Of a stretch of DNA of 64,000 nt, positions 1 through 11,840 are shown in pieces; positions within the stretch are counted from its first letter, which is position 1; every line of letters starts with the position of its first letter. The notes under the pieces were generated by a model. That model searched no databases and was not told the DNA's origin. It saw nothing but the letters and a program-made list of their open reading frames with translations. The DNA is from Bathynomus jamesi (lineage: Eukaryota; Arthropoda; Malacostraca; Isopoda; Cirolanidae). The stretch spans positions 90,186-154,185 of the forward strand of contig JAJOZX010009477.1 in the NCBI GenBank assembly GCA_023014485.1. Direction: 5' to 3'. Made by a program: the position numbers and the translations under genes.

Positions 1-129
1 CGGGTGGCCTGTATTGGAGGCTGTCATATCAAAGCACATCCCTTTGACTCGTTCGCTGACAACCCCACTCTGCAAGACTCGCCTCCACAGCTGAAGCCTG
101 AGCTTCCCGTGTTCTGGATACGATCTTAG
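1..129 (+). other. possible 3' coding exon fragment, unidentified
   Basis: Frame 1 is open from the first base to a TAG at 127-129 (42 codons) and is richer in G+C than the sequence after it. It contains Cys-rich and Pro-rich stretches. I do not recognise the peptide. It could be the end of an exon that starts outside the window, or chance. The 79-codon frame at 160-399 has no coding character I can see. Confidence 0.2.
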
Positions 130-618
130 GGACGCCAAGCAGTTTTTTTTCTCGGTGAGGTGAAGGTTGAGAAAAAGTCAGAGAACCTGCCTGTTCGACG
201 GCAGCTTTCCTCCGTTCACCTCTTTGACCACAGTTCCCAGCAAATACACTTCGGTTTTAGACCTGGTTTCCATCTGAAGAGACCCAAAAAAATAACATTA
301 CACGGTACTAAGAAGTCTTTAGGAAAAGATGCAAATGACGAATACAGGCCCTCCTATAAGAACCTCTTAATTATTAATTTAACAGAACAAACTACTTGAC
401 GTTATAAATACCACTTATATAAATGATTAGCAACCAATATAATTCAGGATTACAATAGTTACATTTACATTAAAATAAATGAACAACCACAATATTTCAT
501 GATTATTATAATAACCCTACCAAATACAATACAACCTTACCATTAAAAGTTTCGAACGATGTTATTCCGTTCAATTAATTAAATCTTCCTTCTTCACAAT
601 ACAATAATATTTCGTTAT

Positions 619-658
<40 letters not shown>

Positions 659-763
659 GTAAAATGGGAATAATTCTTACATTCATTTTGCATATAAAGT
701 CTAAACTTGCGTAATACTCTAACTCTATGTAAGATGGAAGTTTGGAAAATAAATAAATTTTTA
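130..763. other. non-coding, AT-rich, nothing recognised
   Basis: AT-rich sequence with a (TA)n tract at 621-652. I see no gene or mobile element signature. Confidence 0.5.
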
Positions 764-982
764 ATTTTATTGGAGCTATTGAAGAATAGGGACCCCAGCC
801 TTCTTTAGTTAGGCTTATAAGGCTGACTAACGAAAATATCACGACCTAACCTAACCAATCGTTAGGTTAACTGTACGCCCTTGACGATTGGTTAGGTTAG
901 GTCATGATATTTTAGTTAGTTAGCCTTATAAAGCTAACTAAAGAAGGCTGGGGTCCCTATTCTTCAATAGCTCCATTTTCTT
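764..982. mobile_element. foldback MITE copy 1, 8-bp target duplication
   Basis: An almost complete palindrome (772-974). Its arms begin GGAGCTATTGAAGAATAGGG and include two copies of cctaacctaacc. It is flanked by near-perfect 8-bp direct repeats, ATTTTATT (764-771) and ATTTTCTT (975-982). It has no coding capacity. A related copy lies at 7279-7481. An 8-bp duplication is what hAT or P-type transposases make, but the termini do not let me choose between them. Confidence 0.8.
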
Positions 983-1595
983 TCCATTTTATTTTTGTCA
1001 AGTAATTGATGAATTATTTCTTTTTTAAATTACCGAATTATTTTTTACATTAAGCTTAATCATGTAATAGTCTTAAATTCTGCAATGTTAATTTTTTTAT
1101 ACATTCTCTTAGTTGTAAAAGATGAAGTCATATGCCGAAACTCTAAATTAACACTTAATTTTAAATTTTTAAGCATTTAATTTTGCTCATATGCTATTTA
1201 ATTTTAATATAAAATGCTGATTTCAATTTCCAGTTCTAGTTAACTCGGAAATCATGATAACATCAGATATGTCAATATACGGTTTATGACACTGGTATGC
1301 ATATGAAATTTTTTTGTCTGCTGTGAGGGTTTTTTCAACTCATATTATATAATTCGACCATGCTAAATTCGAAAATTACATTGGTTTTCCTCAATCAGGT
1401 CAGGTTTTTTCTCTATTGGCCATTTATTATAAGTCCAATTTTATCCCCAAATTTATTGATTTTTTTAGCTTAAACACTGTAGATACGAGTAATATTATAA
1501 CACTCGTGAAAAATGAAAACATTGTGTGAATAAATACTTTTATTCATACAATGAATATGGAAAAAAGTTTATTGAGGAAGGAATGAAGTTTTTTT
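983..1595. other. non-coding stretch downstream of copy A
   Basis: AT-rich, no gene seen. About 1406-1429 matches, with one mismatch, a motif (ttttttctctattggcca followed by ttatt one base later) in the tandem array at 31.4 kb. Confidence 0.4.
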
Positions 1596-1599
1596 GGCT

Positions 1600-3829
1600 T
1601 TCCGTCTGTGTTTTTCTTCAGGCACGTCTCGCTTCAAACACCAGCAATAGTCCGCCAGCATATTGATATCCAGTTTCCCTGGTACCTCTCTTCCATTATT
1701 TTGATATCTTGGTGAAATCGTTCACCCTGTTCCTCACTATAATCCCCGCAATTTTCAGGAAAATAGTCCAAGTGGGACCACAAAAAGTGCATTTTTATGG
1801 ACATGCGCGACCCATGAGCTTTGAAAGCTTCCATCAAGTTTTCGACAATGGACTCGTATTCTGGACTTTTACGCTTGCCAAGAAAATCAGTGACAACTGA
1901 TTTGAATGCCTGCCAGGCATTCTTCTCAGTTGGAGTCATTGCGTTTTCGAACTGAGTATCCTTGATCAAAGTTCGAATTTGAGACCATCAAAAACCCAGC
2001 ATTTAGTTTAGCATCAGATATATGAGGAAATTTACTCTCGAGATATCGGAATGCTGAACCCTCCTTATTCATTGATTTGATGAAATTTTTCATCAAGCCC
2101 AGCTTAATATGAAGTGGTGGGAGCAAAATTTTTGTTGGTGGTACAAGGGGCACTGAAACGACATTATGCGACCCAGGTTCAAAATTCTCTCTGGATGCCC
2201 ATTCACGCTGTGCATAGTGCTTCTCATCCGCTCGGCTATCCCATTTGCAGAGGAAACATGGGTATTTCGTGTATCCCCCTTGCATTCCCAATACAAATGC
2301 CACAGTCTGAAAAAAAATGAAAATATTTAAAGAATTTAGAGAATTTGTTCTATCAGATAAAAAAATCTATGCATTGGACTGTATCACTTCTGTGGGGAAG
2401 TTAAGTGTTCTTATACGCTCTCAAATAACCTTTGGAAAAACAACATAGTCAATAGCAATAGTTTACTTATGATATTAGTATTACCTTCAAATCTCCACAG
2501 ATCCTCAGTTATGTTGGTCGTATACGAGAGCATCCAGTAAAATTTTCATGTTATCGTAGCTCTCAGTAAGTTGTACGGAATGTGCTACAGGGACTGATGC
2601 AACCCTATTCCCAATGTTGAGAAGTACTGCTTTCAAACTTCGTTTAGACGAGTCTATAAATAGCCTCCATTCTGATGCGTTATATGGCAGGCCCAAGGAT
2701 TCGATTAGCCCCTCAACATTGCAGCAGTACACTAAGGAAGAGGTATTTTCGTGCACTTCAAAAAACTTGCGGAATTCTTCCTCTCGTTTCCTATACCAGG
2801 AGAATGTTGTTCCCGGAGCCAGCAAGTTGTCCTCTCGAAGTCGTGAGCCCAAGATCTCGGCAGATAATTTGGAAAGTCCTAAATCCCTGGTAAGATCATT
2901 AAGTTTGGCCTGGTTGAGAGGCCTCGGCTCATTTGAAGCGGTATTTTGAGGTATATACGACTGGGACTGGTCATTGGCATTGGTCATTGATTCATCATCA
3001 GAATCATCGAAGTCCAGGGTTTGAGGTGGGTCGGGTATTGGAATTCCAGGACCATGGGGTACAGGTCTCATAGCAGAAGGAATGTCAGGGTATACAACAA
3101 TGTGTTTATTCTTCTTGTTAACTCCTGAAAATAGAAACACAGAAACATGGATATAAAACTTGCATATGAAATAGAAGAAGCATTCAGACAGTGGCGGCTC
3201 GTGAGGGAAGGCTGCGATCTGTAAGATATGAAATAGGTCGATGGAGACTGTATATTTTCTTTCTTTTTCATTCATATTGTCCCTTCGGGGACAATATAAA
3301 TGAAAAAGAAAGAAAATATACAATCATTGTATATGTAAATGTAACTTGTATAACAATATGTATGTGTAAATGTATTTTCTATAACAATATGTACATGTAA
3401 ATGTATGATTACCATTATGGTGAATATTATGCTATATATGGTGAATATTACATTATGGTGAATATTATGTCAAGTTTCATACGAGGATTTCAAAATATTT
3501 AAGAAAAATAAATTTATAAGCCCACCTTGGAGGTTTGTCATGCAGAAATAGCAATCTGTCACGTGATCCTTTCCTTCTCTCCAAATCATGGGAATTCCAA
3601 AAGGCAAAGATTTCGCTCTGCCTTTGCTCCATCTTCTCAAATTTTCAATGCACGTCTTGCAGCACATATGTGGGGCGAAATTTTTGTCCTAGTCCCCTAG
3701 CTTAATTCCAAAGTATGCTCTATACATTGTCTTCACAAATTTAGTGGTTTGGGACTGGTTATTTGGCATGGTAACCGTCCCACATATGTAGCAGAATCTA
3801 TTGGGATCATTTTTACACGCTCTATTCAT
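1600..3829 (-). pseudogene. orphan zinc-finger/DDE-like transposon protein, copy A (multi-exon, broken)
   Basis: Reading on the minus strand, an ATG at 3829 follows a splice-acceptor-like TTTTCAG. A Cys-rich N-terminus (FCYICG, APHMCC, DCYFC) comes first, then an acidic/Pro linker, then the family core: WRLFIDSSK, LKAVLL, CFLCKWDSR, PPLHIKLGLMKNF and GERFHQD. Introns with GT/AG borders interrupt it near 3527-3124 and 2487-2310. Breaks seen: an in-frame TAG in the N-terminal zinc region (GD*DK), a one-base loss just before the second intron, a frameshift near 1970 and another near 1665. The same family occurs at 8.6-10.1 kb and 26.4-28.1 kb. It is a large uncharacterised arthropod/cnidarian family. 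Here copy C places it in a CACTA-ended element. No terminal repeats were found around copy A. Confidence 0.8.
3249..3323. repeat. short perfect-type hairpin inside an intron of copy A
   Basis: Inverted repeat with a stem of about 34 bp (left arm begins tgtatattttctttcttttt) and a cttcgg-type loop. It lies in the first coding intron of copy A. A preceding CAGTGGCGGCTCGTGA at about 3189 looks like one end of a hAT MITE, but no matching second end is present. Confidence 0.5.
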
Positions 3830-3834
3830 TATGA

Positions 3835-4544
3835 AATATTTTATCTATATGCCTGAAAATAAAAAAAGATATTATACAAGTGAAACAAGTGATGATAGAT
3901 GTTACTGTTCCAATTCCGCTTTGACAAAATCACGAAAAATTCTATTTTACTTATGAGGCCATAGCCGGATAACCTGAGCTGATTGAGAAAAACGGATTGC
4001 ATATTCGAAATCAGCAGGAAAAACTCTATAAGAATCACTTACAAAACCCTTGACAGCAAAATTGATGCATACCAGTGTGAGAAAAATATGCCTTCATCTT
4101 CAAATATTTTGCTTATCTGTCAATATGCTGTTACAGCCAAAATTTAACTTTATCTTCATATATTTTGCAAAAGAATTCAGCTTATTGAGAAGAACAAACA
4201 AAACAGGTCAACAATAAATAATAATGATGTCACCAAATTATAAGTACATAAACTCTTGTAATTTTTCAAATTATTCTTCTGATTCTGATCTGACCAAGAC
4301 GCTGAAGCAATACCTTCAATATTTTAGAAGCAGTAAATTACAGGAAGAGGATATCATTGTCTTCTGCTTTGAGCCCTGCCTTCTCCAGAGAACTTAGTTT
4401 TAAAATAGAATAAATAACTTCTCCGATCCGCTACTGCGATTCCCGACACGGTACTAACTACGCCAGAGTGAGAAATCCGTTGCTGCCACCTAACCAGAAC
4501 CCTCGTGAACCTCGAAGAACCACCCAAGGCCATAGACAGAGATT

Positions 4545-4609
<65 letters not shown>

Positions 4610-4846
4610 TTATGTGCTGTATAGAATAATTGCTGAAAAAACAAAATAGTTATATTATTGCAAATTGCTAATAAATGCTATGAGGGCAACTTGGGCCGGT
4701 CACATAGTGAAACTTCATAGACCTTGGTTGACCTTTCAATGTTCATCAATTAAATAATATTTCACAGGAACTGTTTTTCCTAATATTCGAACAGATTTAT
4801 TGGGTGAGAACAAAATTTCCAGCTTTCGTTTTTAAGGACCACCCGA

Positions 4847-4860
<14 letters not shown>
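3835..4860. other. non-coding, contains (TA)n
   Basis: No gene recognised. A (TA)n tract occupies about 4546-4604 and a shorter one lies near 4848-4878. Confidence 0.5.
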
Positions 4861-4869
<9 letters not shown>

Positions 4870-4878
<9 letters not shown>

Positions 4879-5185
4879 GCTGGAAGGCATGCCAGTATGC
4901 TGAAAGGTATCCTAATAGGCGATTACCATCGAGGCCTACATTTCTTTCAATTGACCGTCGACTACGTGAGCAAGGCATGTTTCGACCAAGACATTTGAAT
5001 GATGGACGTCCACGAACTCGACAAAACGTGGATATAGAAGAACAGATTCTTCTAGCTGTCCAACAAGATCCGAATACAAGAACAAGGAGAATAGCTGCAA
5101 GAGTAAATAGGTCAAATTTTTTTCAACGACGCGTTGAAGCATGTACTCTGACTGTCTCTGATGCAGGGAAGTCATTTTGAGCACT
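4870..5185 (+). pseudogene. internally deleted IS630/Tc1-type transposase remnant
   Basis: The translated segment holds an N-terminal helix-turn-helix region (FRPRHLNDGRPRTRQNVDIE, then IEEQILLAVQQDP and RRIAARVN). It then jumps directly to a C-terminal tail (RRVEACTLTVSDAGKSFEH) of the kind that ends IS630-like arthropod transposases. The catalytic DDE region is missing altogether, so this is an internal-deletion derivative. It shows no close relation to the fuller element at 55.8 kb beyond family architecture. Confidence 0.6.
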
Positions 5186-5365
5186 TGCTGTAAATAAACC
5201 TTGATAAACTTTAATGACTTTCATTTTAATTGGATCGTCCTCAGCAGAAAAGCAATGTATCTCGAAAATGAAGCAATTGCGGATTTATGTTCATAGGAAC
5301 TTCTTTGTTTACTTTGACATCCTGAATATGTATACTAATTTATGAAACATAATGTGATAACACCC

Positions 5366-5392
5366 TGTGTGTGTGTGTGTGTGTGTGTGTAT

Positions 5393-5447
<55 letters not shown>
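5366..5447. repeat. (GT)n and (AT)n microsatellite
   Basis: A (GT)n run followed by about 50 bp of (AT)n that ends directly at the left end of the mariner element. Confidence 0.95.
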
Positions 5448-5449
<2 letters not shown>

Positions 5450-5450
<1 letters not shown>

Positions 5451-6615
5451 AAGGGCGGACTGAAAAGTAATGCTTCTACTCAAATAAATTTTAAACGGTT
5501 TGAAGGATTTTATCGAAACAAAAGCAGATATGTATGATACCTTAGAGATTATTCTTCAGAACAATACATTTACTTTTCCATAAAATCACCCTCTACCTTC
5601 TTACATTTACGCCAACGATAAAAGAGTTTTTAAATCCATCCCGGTAAAACTCGGAGCTTTGACTACAAAACCAAAATTTCACAGCGGCCTTAACTTCTTC
5701 GTCAGACTCGTAGCAATTTCCACGGAGATATATTCCTTAAGCTTAGGAAAGAGGTGAAAGTCGCATGGTGCTAAATTGGGGCTATATGGTGGATGCAGCA
5801 AGACGGTGGATTGCAGATCCTCGATTGCTTCTCGCGTTTGAACACTGGTGTGAGGCAGTGCGTTGTCATGGTGAAAAATGTCTGCGTTTTTGTGGGTGCG
5901 AACCCTCCTGATCCGTTTTTTCAACTTTTTCAGAGTTTCATTATAACGTGCGGAGTTGATTGCTGTCCCTCTTTCCGTAAAGTCTTCGAGAATAACACCA
6001 TTGATATCCCAAAAATCAGTCATCATCACTTTTCCAGCCGATTTTTGAATTTTGAATTTTTTTGGTTGCGGTGAATTTTTGTGCCGATATTCCATGGGTT
6101 GCCGTTTATTTTCAGGGTCATAATGGTGGACCCACGTCTCATCTCCTGTCAAAATGCTTTGGAGAAATTCAGCTTCATTTTCGAAGCGCTGCAGATTTTC
6201 TTGGCAAATACGTAGTCTCTCAGTTTTCATCTCAGCAGTGAGCCTGCGAGGTACCCATCTGGCGCAGACCTTTCGGTAACCGAGAATACTGATAACGTGT
6301 CCTATTCGCAAATCTTCTTGCCCTGCCTCTCCTTCTTTACACCGCCTCGCTCAACGTCCAACGGTACTCACATCAACACACTCTTTTGCCGTACACAGCT
6401 TGCATTCACCAAGGAATGTCCATGGAAGCAACACTTTCCGCGGTCAAAAATTTAATTACAGCACGTTGCTTGAAGCGAACGTCTTTACTCCTTTCCATTA
6501 TAATCTGGAATAGGGTGGGGAAATTCAAGTTACAAGACAAAACTGGTTTTACCTGGCTATCTCTACACAATCCAGAATTATTCAAGTGGAGGCATTACTT
6601 TTCAGCCCACCCTCG
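5450..6615 (-). mobile_element. mariner element, degraded
   Basis: The ends are inverted repeats: CAAGGGCGGACTGAAAAGTA on the left and the complement of CGAGGGTGGGCTGAAAAGTA on the right. TA follows the right end. It carries one transposase pseudogene on the minus strand. Confidence 0.8.
5679..6498 (-). pseudogene. mariner transposase (DD34D), broken N-terminus
   Basis: Cut-and-paste transposase acting at TA sites. A long open segment (6311-5679) contains TGDETWVHHYDPE with the first catalytic Asp, then HHDNALPHTS with the second, then HPPYSPNLAPCDFHLFPKLK with the third Asp of the mariner DD34D triad. The start MERSKDVRF lies at 6498, but the HTH region between it and 6311 is shortened and has stop codons, so it cannot make the full protein of about 345 residues. 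The catalytic part is surprisingly open for a dead copy. It could still be transcribed but should lack end-binding activity. Confidence 0.85.
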
Positions 6616-6931
6616 TATATGAAAAAAAATGAAAAAAATGAAAAATGAAAATGATTCCAAGGCTTTTCGAGTATTCAACCTTGTTACGAAATGAAAGGAA
6701 AAGGCAAGAAGCCGAAAATACACATCTCTGTACAGCGTAAACAAAATAGGAAGGATTAGCAAAAAATTAACAAGTACAAGTTAAAGAAAAAATGTATGTT
6801 AACAAGATGTGGTCCACTTTATATGTTTCCGAACTGTTATTGGAATTATTAAGAAAGTATATGAAAGTAAATCCAGGATATTCCTTTCAGTTATATTTTG
6901 ATTTTTAACAAGAACTTTAAAACTTTCCACT

Positions 6932-7254
6932 TTATAGTATGAGTATATCTACAGTATTTACCATCCTACACGCATACTTATACTGTTTAACTCTGACGTT
7001 AAAAGTTTTTCGAGTTTGACCTATATAAACTGAGTCACAGTCTTTACATTCAATCGAACAGACACAACCAGCATCATTATCAGGGCTGTTCTTTATTAGG
7101 CGAAAATTAACAGTATTTTTATACTTAAAGACCACGTTAATTCGAATCGTTTTAATCATGATTTGATGCTTAAAATTTACATGGCAAGTTTGGCTAAGTA
7201 TACTTTTATGATCAAATTCCTTTTCAATTACACACTTACTCGTATAATACCTTT
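6932..7254 (-). pseudogene. Penelope-like element fragment, GIY-YIG endonuclease
   Basis: About 107 codons are open on the minus strand with no stop. The order is a linker (SKCVIEKEFDHKSILSQTC), then INVVFKYKNT, IKNSPDNDAGCV and ECKDCDSVYIGQTRKTF. The last pieces match the start of the GIY-YIG nuclease that follows the reverse transcriptase in Penelope-like elements. The second half of the nuclease and the RT are absent. The sequence at about 6655-6720 (caaggcttttcgagtattca) resembles 62.45-62.53 kb, suggesting a shared Penelope terminal region. Confidence 0.7.
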
Positions 7255-7270
7255 TTCATGTTTGCTTAAA

Positions 7271-7489
7271 GAATTTTCCGATCACCTGAAGATCAGGGAC
7301 CCTAGCCTTCTTTAGTTAGCCTTATAAGGCTAACTAACGAAAATATCACGACCTAACCTAACCACTCGTTAGGTCAACTGTACGCCTTTGACGAATGGTT
7401 AGGTTAGGTCGTGATATTTTGGCTAGTTAGCCTTATAAAGCTAACTGAAGAAGGCTGGGGGTCCTGATCTTCAGGTGATCCGAATTTTC
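7271..7489. mobile_element. foldback MITE copy 2, perfect 8-bp target duplication
   Basis: Same family as the copy at 772-974. The palindrome spans 7279-7481 and is flanked by exact GAATTTTC repeats (7271-7278, 7482-7489). The inner arms (agccttctttagttagcctt, then cctaacctaacc) match copy 1. The outer roughly 24 bases differ from copy 1 but remain complementary to each other. Confidence 0.85.
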
Positions 7490-7677
7490 TAGAAATGGAA
7501 TGTGTAGGATAGCATAGCTTAATATCAATGTTCATAATATTGCATATTATTGTTAGTCCCGAATATTTGAATATTGTGATTTGTCGACAGAAATTTTTCC
7601 ATTATCTCGAAGGTTAATAATCACCTGTTTTAAAACTTTTGGACTTATTACGAATATACTCGTACTTACCCCTTTAA

Positions 7678-7854
7678 TTAACCCTATATAGGTACACCCC
7701 TTCCGAAACATATCGTGATAGTGGTAGGACCCTGGGTATGGGCCATCCGGGTGTACCTATCTAGTTTTAACGATGACCGATACAAATTGATAGCGTTTCA
7801 AATACACGCATTCATAACTTAACCCTACGAAAAATTCCGACATTGAAGGGTTAA
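7678..7854. mobile_element. piggyBac-type MITE
   Basis: TTAA at 7678-7681 and again at 7851-7854 bracket a 169-bp segment that begins CCCTATATAGG and ends TTGAAGGG. TTAA duplication with CCC...GGG ends is the piggyBac hallmark. The right half (gcgtttcaaatacacgcatt) is shared with the shorter copy at 53.24 kb. Confidence 0.75.
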
Positions 7855-8560
7855 CTTTCTACTGCAGCTATTCCTTGTCTTATTTTAATAGACACATATA
7901 AGGAGATTATTAAGGAAGTCATTTTTCCTGTTTCAGAATGAACACAATATTAACTTAAGATAGCATCATGCATTACTGTACTTATAAAATTCCTTCTTAC
8001 CTGTAACACACAGTATGCAGTAAACGTTTTATGTCTTATAATCATCAGCGAGAAAATAATTTCAAACGACGCTTGGCCTGGCATTCATAACATGACCTTG
8101 TAGCTACTGAAGCATGGTTTGTAACCTGATGGACAAAAGTGATTCATTTTCCTTCCACTGAAAACCTTTAGGCTTTTTATTTGGATGTTAAGTTGCCTTT
8201 TTCTTAGTTTATGTTATTGTTGTAGAATAAAAGTTCTATAGTTCTTATCTGAAATAGAATGATTTACAGTCTCTGTACTAAAAGCTAAACTTTTGAACCA
8301 TAGTTCGCTACATTATCTGAACGCATTGCTGACCTTCAGAATCGTTGTAATAATAACATTGTTCAACAAAGATTCTGTTCCTCTGGTAGTGTTGGGTGTT
8401 CTTTACTGACTTTTTAGTGCTGCTTTCGAAAATGATAGTGAAATTTTTCTATCACCACAGTTTTTGAGAAAATTATCATTTTTATTTTACAAAGAAACCA
8501 TGAAAATAAGATAACTGAGAGTTACTATTACAATATTACAGACTCGCCTAAAATTTCTTG
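7855..8560. other. non-coding, nothing recognised
   Basis: AT-rich sequence with no coding signal or repeat signature that I can identify. Confidence 0.5.
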
Positions 8561-8564
8561 CTTG

Positions 8565-10150
8565 TTGATTTACGATTATATGATATATCTTTGGCTTCCC
8601 TGATGAGCATCCAACAGTAATCAACAAGCATACTAGGATTCCACTTGCCTTGATACCGCTTTTCCACCGTAGATAAATCTTGGTGGAATCGCTCTTCGTG
8701 TTCGTCGCTGATGTCCCCGAGGTTTGGTGCGAAAAATTACAAGTGGGAATGCAAAAAATGTATTTTAAGAGACATGTTGCAGCCCATTATTCTGTAAGCC
8801 CGAAGGAGCTCATAAACCAATTCAGCATAGTTTGGTGATCGACGATTACCTCAGAAGTTCTGAGTAACTGCTTTGAAGGCTGTCCAGGCTCTATTTTCAA
8901 ATTCATTTAAGGTTCCATCAAAAAGAGGGTCTTTCATCAGCTCATTAATCTGAGGGTCAACAAAAATACCCTTTTTTTTTTTGCTTCTGTGATACGGGGA
9001 ATTTTCCTTTCAAAAACTGGAAGCCAGCTCCTTCTTTGCCCACGGATTTTAGAAAGTTCTTCATTAAACCTAATTTGATGCGAAGAGGTAGCAAGTAGAT
9101 TTTTTGGTGATCAACCGGATTTCGATGCGTAACGTTCTTTTGTCCAGGAATTAGAGCTAGAAGACGTGGCCAGTCCTTATCATTGTAATGAGAACGCTCT
9201 GCTCGGCTATCTCACTCGCAAAGGGAACAGCACTATTTTGTGTATCCGAGTTGCATACCAAGAAGTAACGCAATTACCTTGAGATCTCCATAAATGTGCC
9301 AGTTATAATTTGCATATCCGATTTTGCAAAGAAGTAATTCCATATTTTCATACGACTCGTTCATGTGGACTGCGTGTCCGAGAGGAACTGATGGGTAAGT
9401 GTTGCCAGTGTTTAAGAGAAACCATTCTTGTGGGTTGTGCTCATGCCCTAAGGCCACCATCAATATCATTATAAAAGCAAAGATATCCTCTCATAGAAGC
9501 TATGATAAGTTCTTTCGTCGTTTCTGGAAAACAGAAATATTAGCATCATTAGCTAGCAACTTCCAGCCTTATAGTCTAGACCCTAGGAGCTCTGCTTGAT
9601 TTTTAGACAAATTTAAATCTCGTACCGGATCATTTAGTTCAGGCTGAGTAATTAAGTGAGGCTCTTTTGACGAAGTAGGAGGTTGGTATTCTTCATCCCT
9701 GTGTGGCGCATCATCAGCAGTTTCATGATCATCATCGTCATCATAGCTTAACGTAAAAGACTCGGGAGGTTTTGGAACTGGAAGTGTTTCACAATGAGCT
9801 ACCGGTTGTATAACAGAAGGCAGATTCGGATACACAATTTTATTCTTATTGTTAAATTTGAAACCACAAATGTTAGTTAAGCAAAAGTAGCAGTCGGTTA
9901 CATGATCTTTTTGCTCCCTTCACACCATGGGAACTGAAAATAGCATCGACTTTCGCTTGCCCTTTATCCAAGTTCCAAGAGTCCTCGCACAATGTCTGTA
10001 ACAGATATGAGGAACCCAACTTTTGTCCTGATCCCCAATTTCACATCCAAAATAAATTTTATAAGCTTTTTTAATTTGGGGAGTAATGCTTCTTCTCAGA
10101 GCTTTGAAAACATAACAACAAAGAATAACAGAAAGAATCAGATAACACAA
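8565..10150 (-). pseudogene. orphan zinc-finger/DDE-like protein, copy B (heavily decayed)
   Basis: On the minus strand the order matches copies A and C: SITPQIKKAYKIYFGC, GDQDKSWVPHIC, DCYFCLTNI, an acidic linker, LSKNQAELLGSRL, GHAVHMNESYENMELLL, YGDLKVIALLLGMQLGYTK and LGLMKNFLK. Many stops and frameshifts interrupt it. One is a TGA replacing the Trp after FSVPMV. The stretch that holds the FIDSSK aspartate in the other copies is deleted between QEW and LLNTGN. Unlike copy A, the coding blocks run without introns. No terminal repeat was found. Confidence 0.75.
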
Positions 10151-10742
10151 AACAAATGCGTAAAATGCACTTCACAACACAAAACTTTGTAGAAGATGAG
10201 CATGTCATACACTGAAACTGCATGAGTCACGCTCTAACAAGTCTTGACAAGTTTTGACTGGACAGAAGTGTTTATGTGTGACGTAGTCAGAGCTGAAACT
10301 TTGAAGCGACATCCAGTATTATATGATTTGTTGGCTTCTGTACCAGTCATTTTTACTGACGATTCTTTAATGATTTGTCGATTAGCGATTGCATTTGAGA
10401 CATCTGGACGAAACATTAGTTTAATTTGTAGTTATTCAGTAATTTTAACTTTATATATATATATACTGGGTGGACGATAAAAACCTGGACACTTTTGTTT
10501 TTCCTACAAATTTCAAACTAGTCAAGCTAATACACCCAAATTAGTACAAGATGTAGCCAATAGTAAAGTTATCATGTGCTAAAAATTTCAATGGAACTCA
10601 TATAAAACTTACCCTATTGAAATCGAGGTTGTATTGGCCCCCAATTTTCTTGAATTACGGCCAGTACTCTCCTTTTCCACTGATCTATGGATGACTTGAT
10701 TTTGTCTTGGGATACCATAGGGCTAAACAATCTCACTTCTTT

Positions 10743-10950
10743 GTCTAAGTCAGGGGTCACCAACCTTTTTTTTGTTCACCGCCCACTTTTCCGATTTTTT
10801 GAAAATTAAAAAAGCTTATCACCCACCTTAGATCAAAAAGAATAAATCAACATACTCGATAAAATAAATAATGAAATAAATGTTTAATTACCTTTAATGT
10901 GAGCCCACTAGTGGGCGCTACCGCCCAGGTTGGTGACCCCTGGTCTAAGT
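10743..10950. mobile_element. hAT MITE nested in the Tc1-like element
   Basis: A 192-bp element (10751-10942) with termini CAGGGGTCACCAACCT and its exact complement, flanked by perfect 8-bp repeats GTCTAAGT (10743-10750, 10943-10950). Both features are typical of hAT. It sits inside the transposase fragment. Confidence 0.9.
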
Positions 10951-11096
10951 GCTTCCAGGTTTGAAAATGGCTCCCTGCGACCATGGTATACCAATGACTT
11001 CAGCTCATTCCACACGAAGTAATCAAGAGGATTTAAGTCAGAAGAATTTGGTGGCCATTCTTCACTTTTTATGAATTCAGGAATGTTCGCCATCAA
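10951..11096 (-). pseudogene. Tc1-like transposase C-terminal fragment
   Basis: Minus-strand translation gives EEWPPNSSDLNPLDYFVWNE, the conserved block around the third catalytic acidic residue of Tc1-type transposases, then LVYHGRREPFSNLEALR. The frame then runs into the hAT MITE (10751-10942) and resumes beyond it. Only this C-terminal part of the gene is present. Confidence 0.75.
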
Positions 11097-11271
11097 AAAT
11101 TCGTCAAGTTAAATTTTTTATAATTAAGAAACGGCCAAAGATAATTAACTTAGGTTTTCAGAACATGATAATCATACTATTCGCTACATCTTCTACTAAT
11201 TTGGGTGTATTAGCTAGACTAGTTTGAAATTTGTAGGAAAAACAAAAATGTCCAGATTTTTTTGTCCACCC

Positions 11272-11302
<31 letters not shown>

Positions 11303-11307
<5 letters not shown>

Positions 11308-11786
11308 TGGTGGACCGGATATCAGTTTTTCAACATCTGCGGATGCGGATGTGGATGCGGATATTTAGTTAATCTATCAATATAATATAGAATTATGAAT
11401 ATATGACATAATTTTTCAAATTTCGTGATATTACTATTATGTCAGGCAATGCATAAGAATTAAAATTAATATTAATGTTTTCATTATGACAAAAATAATA
11501 ACTTTCGCAATAGTTTCAGCCACAGAAAATTCAATGAAACAAATTTCATTCAATTTTCTGTGTTACCAGGTATTTATATTTTGAGGTTTATATATTTGTT
11601 TGTTCATTAATAATTAATACTTTACATGAAATGTGCATGACTGGGCCTTGTAAGCTACTTTATAAGCTAATTTAATTGTAAATTGCATAATTTATTAAAG
11701 GTAATATCCGCATAACATCCGCAGTCAGAAGTGCGGATGCGGATGTTAAAAATGATGCGGATGCGGATATCCGGTCCACCACTAAT
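11303..11786. mobile_element. hAT-like MITE with gcggat repeats
   Basis: Inverted ends TTAGTGGTGGACCGGATAT / ATATCCGGTCCACCACTAA, with subterminal runs of gcggatgcggat on both sides and an AT-rich, non-coding middle. It lies between (TA)n tracts, so the target duplication cannot be read. Confidence 0.7.
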
Positions 11787-11807
11787 ATATATATATACTG
11801 TATATAT

Positions 11808-11839
<32 letters not shown>

Positions 11840-11840
<1 letters not shown>

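Larger units (their letters stand above)
10464..11275. mobile_element. Tc1-like deletion element with about 95-bp terminal inverted repeats
   Basis: TA (10464-10465) and TA (11274-11275) flank an element whose ends read CTGGGTGGACGATAAAAACC and the complement of CCGGGTGGACAAAAAAATCT. The inverted similarity continues for about 95 bp, through cacccaaattagta. Removing the nested hAT MITE leaves about 600 bp, too short for a whole transposase. Confidence 0.8.

Noticed and set aside
3185..3210. CAGTGGCGGCTCGTGA as a full hAT MITE in the intron of copy A
   Set aside because: Only one end is present; no inverted partner or 8-bp duplication was found.
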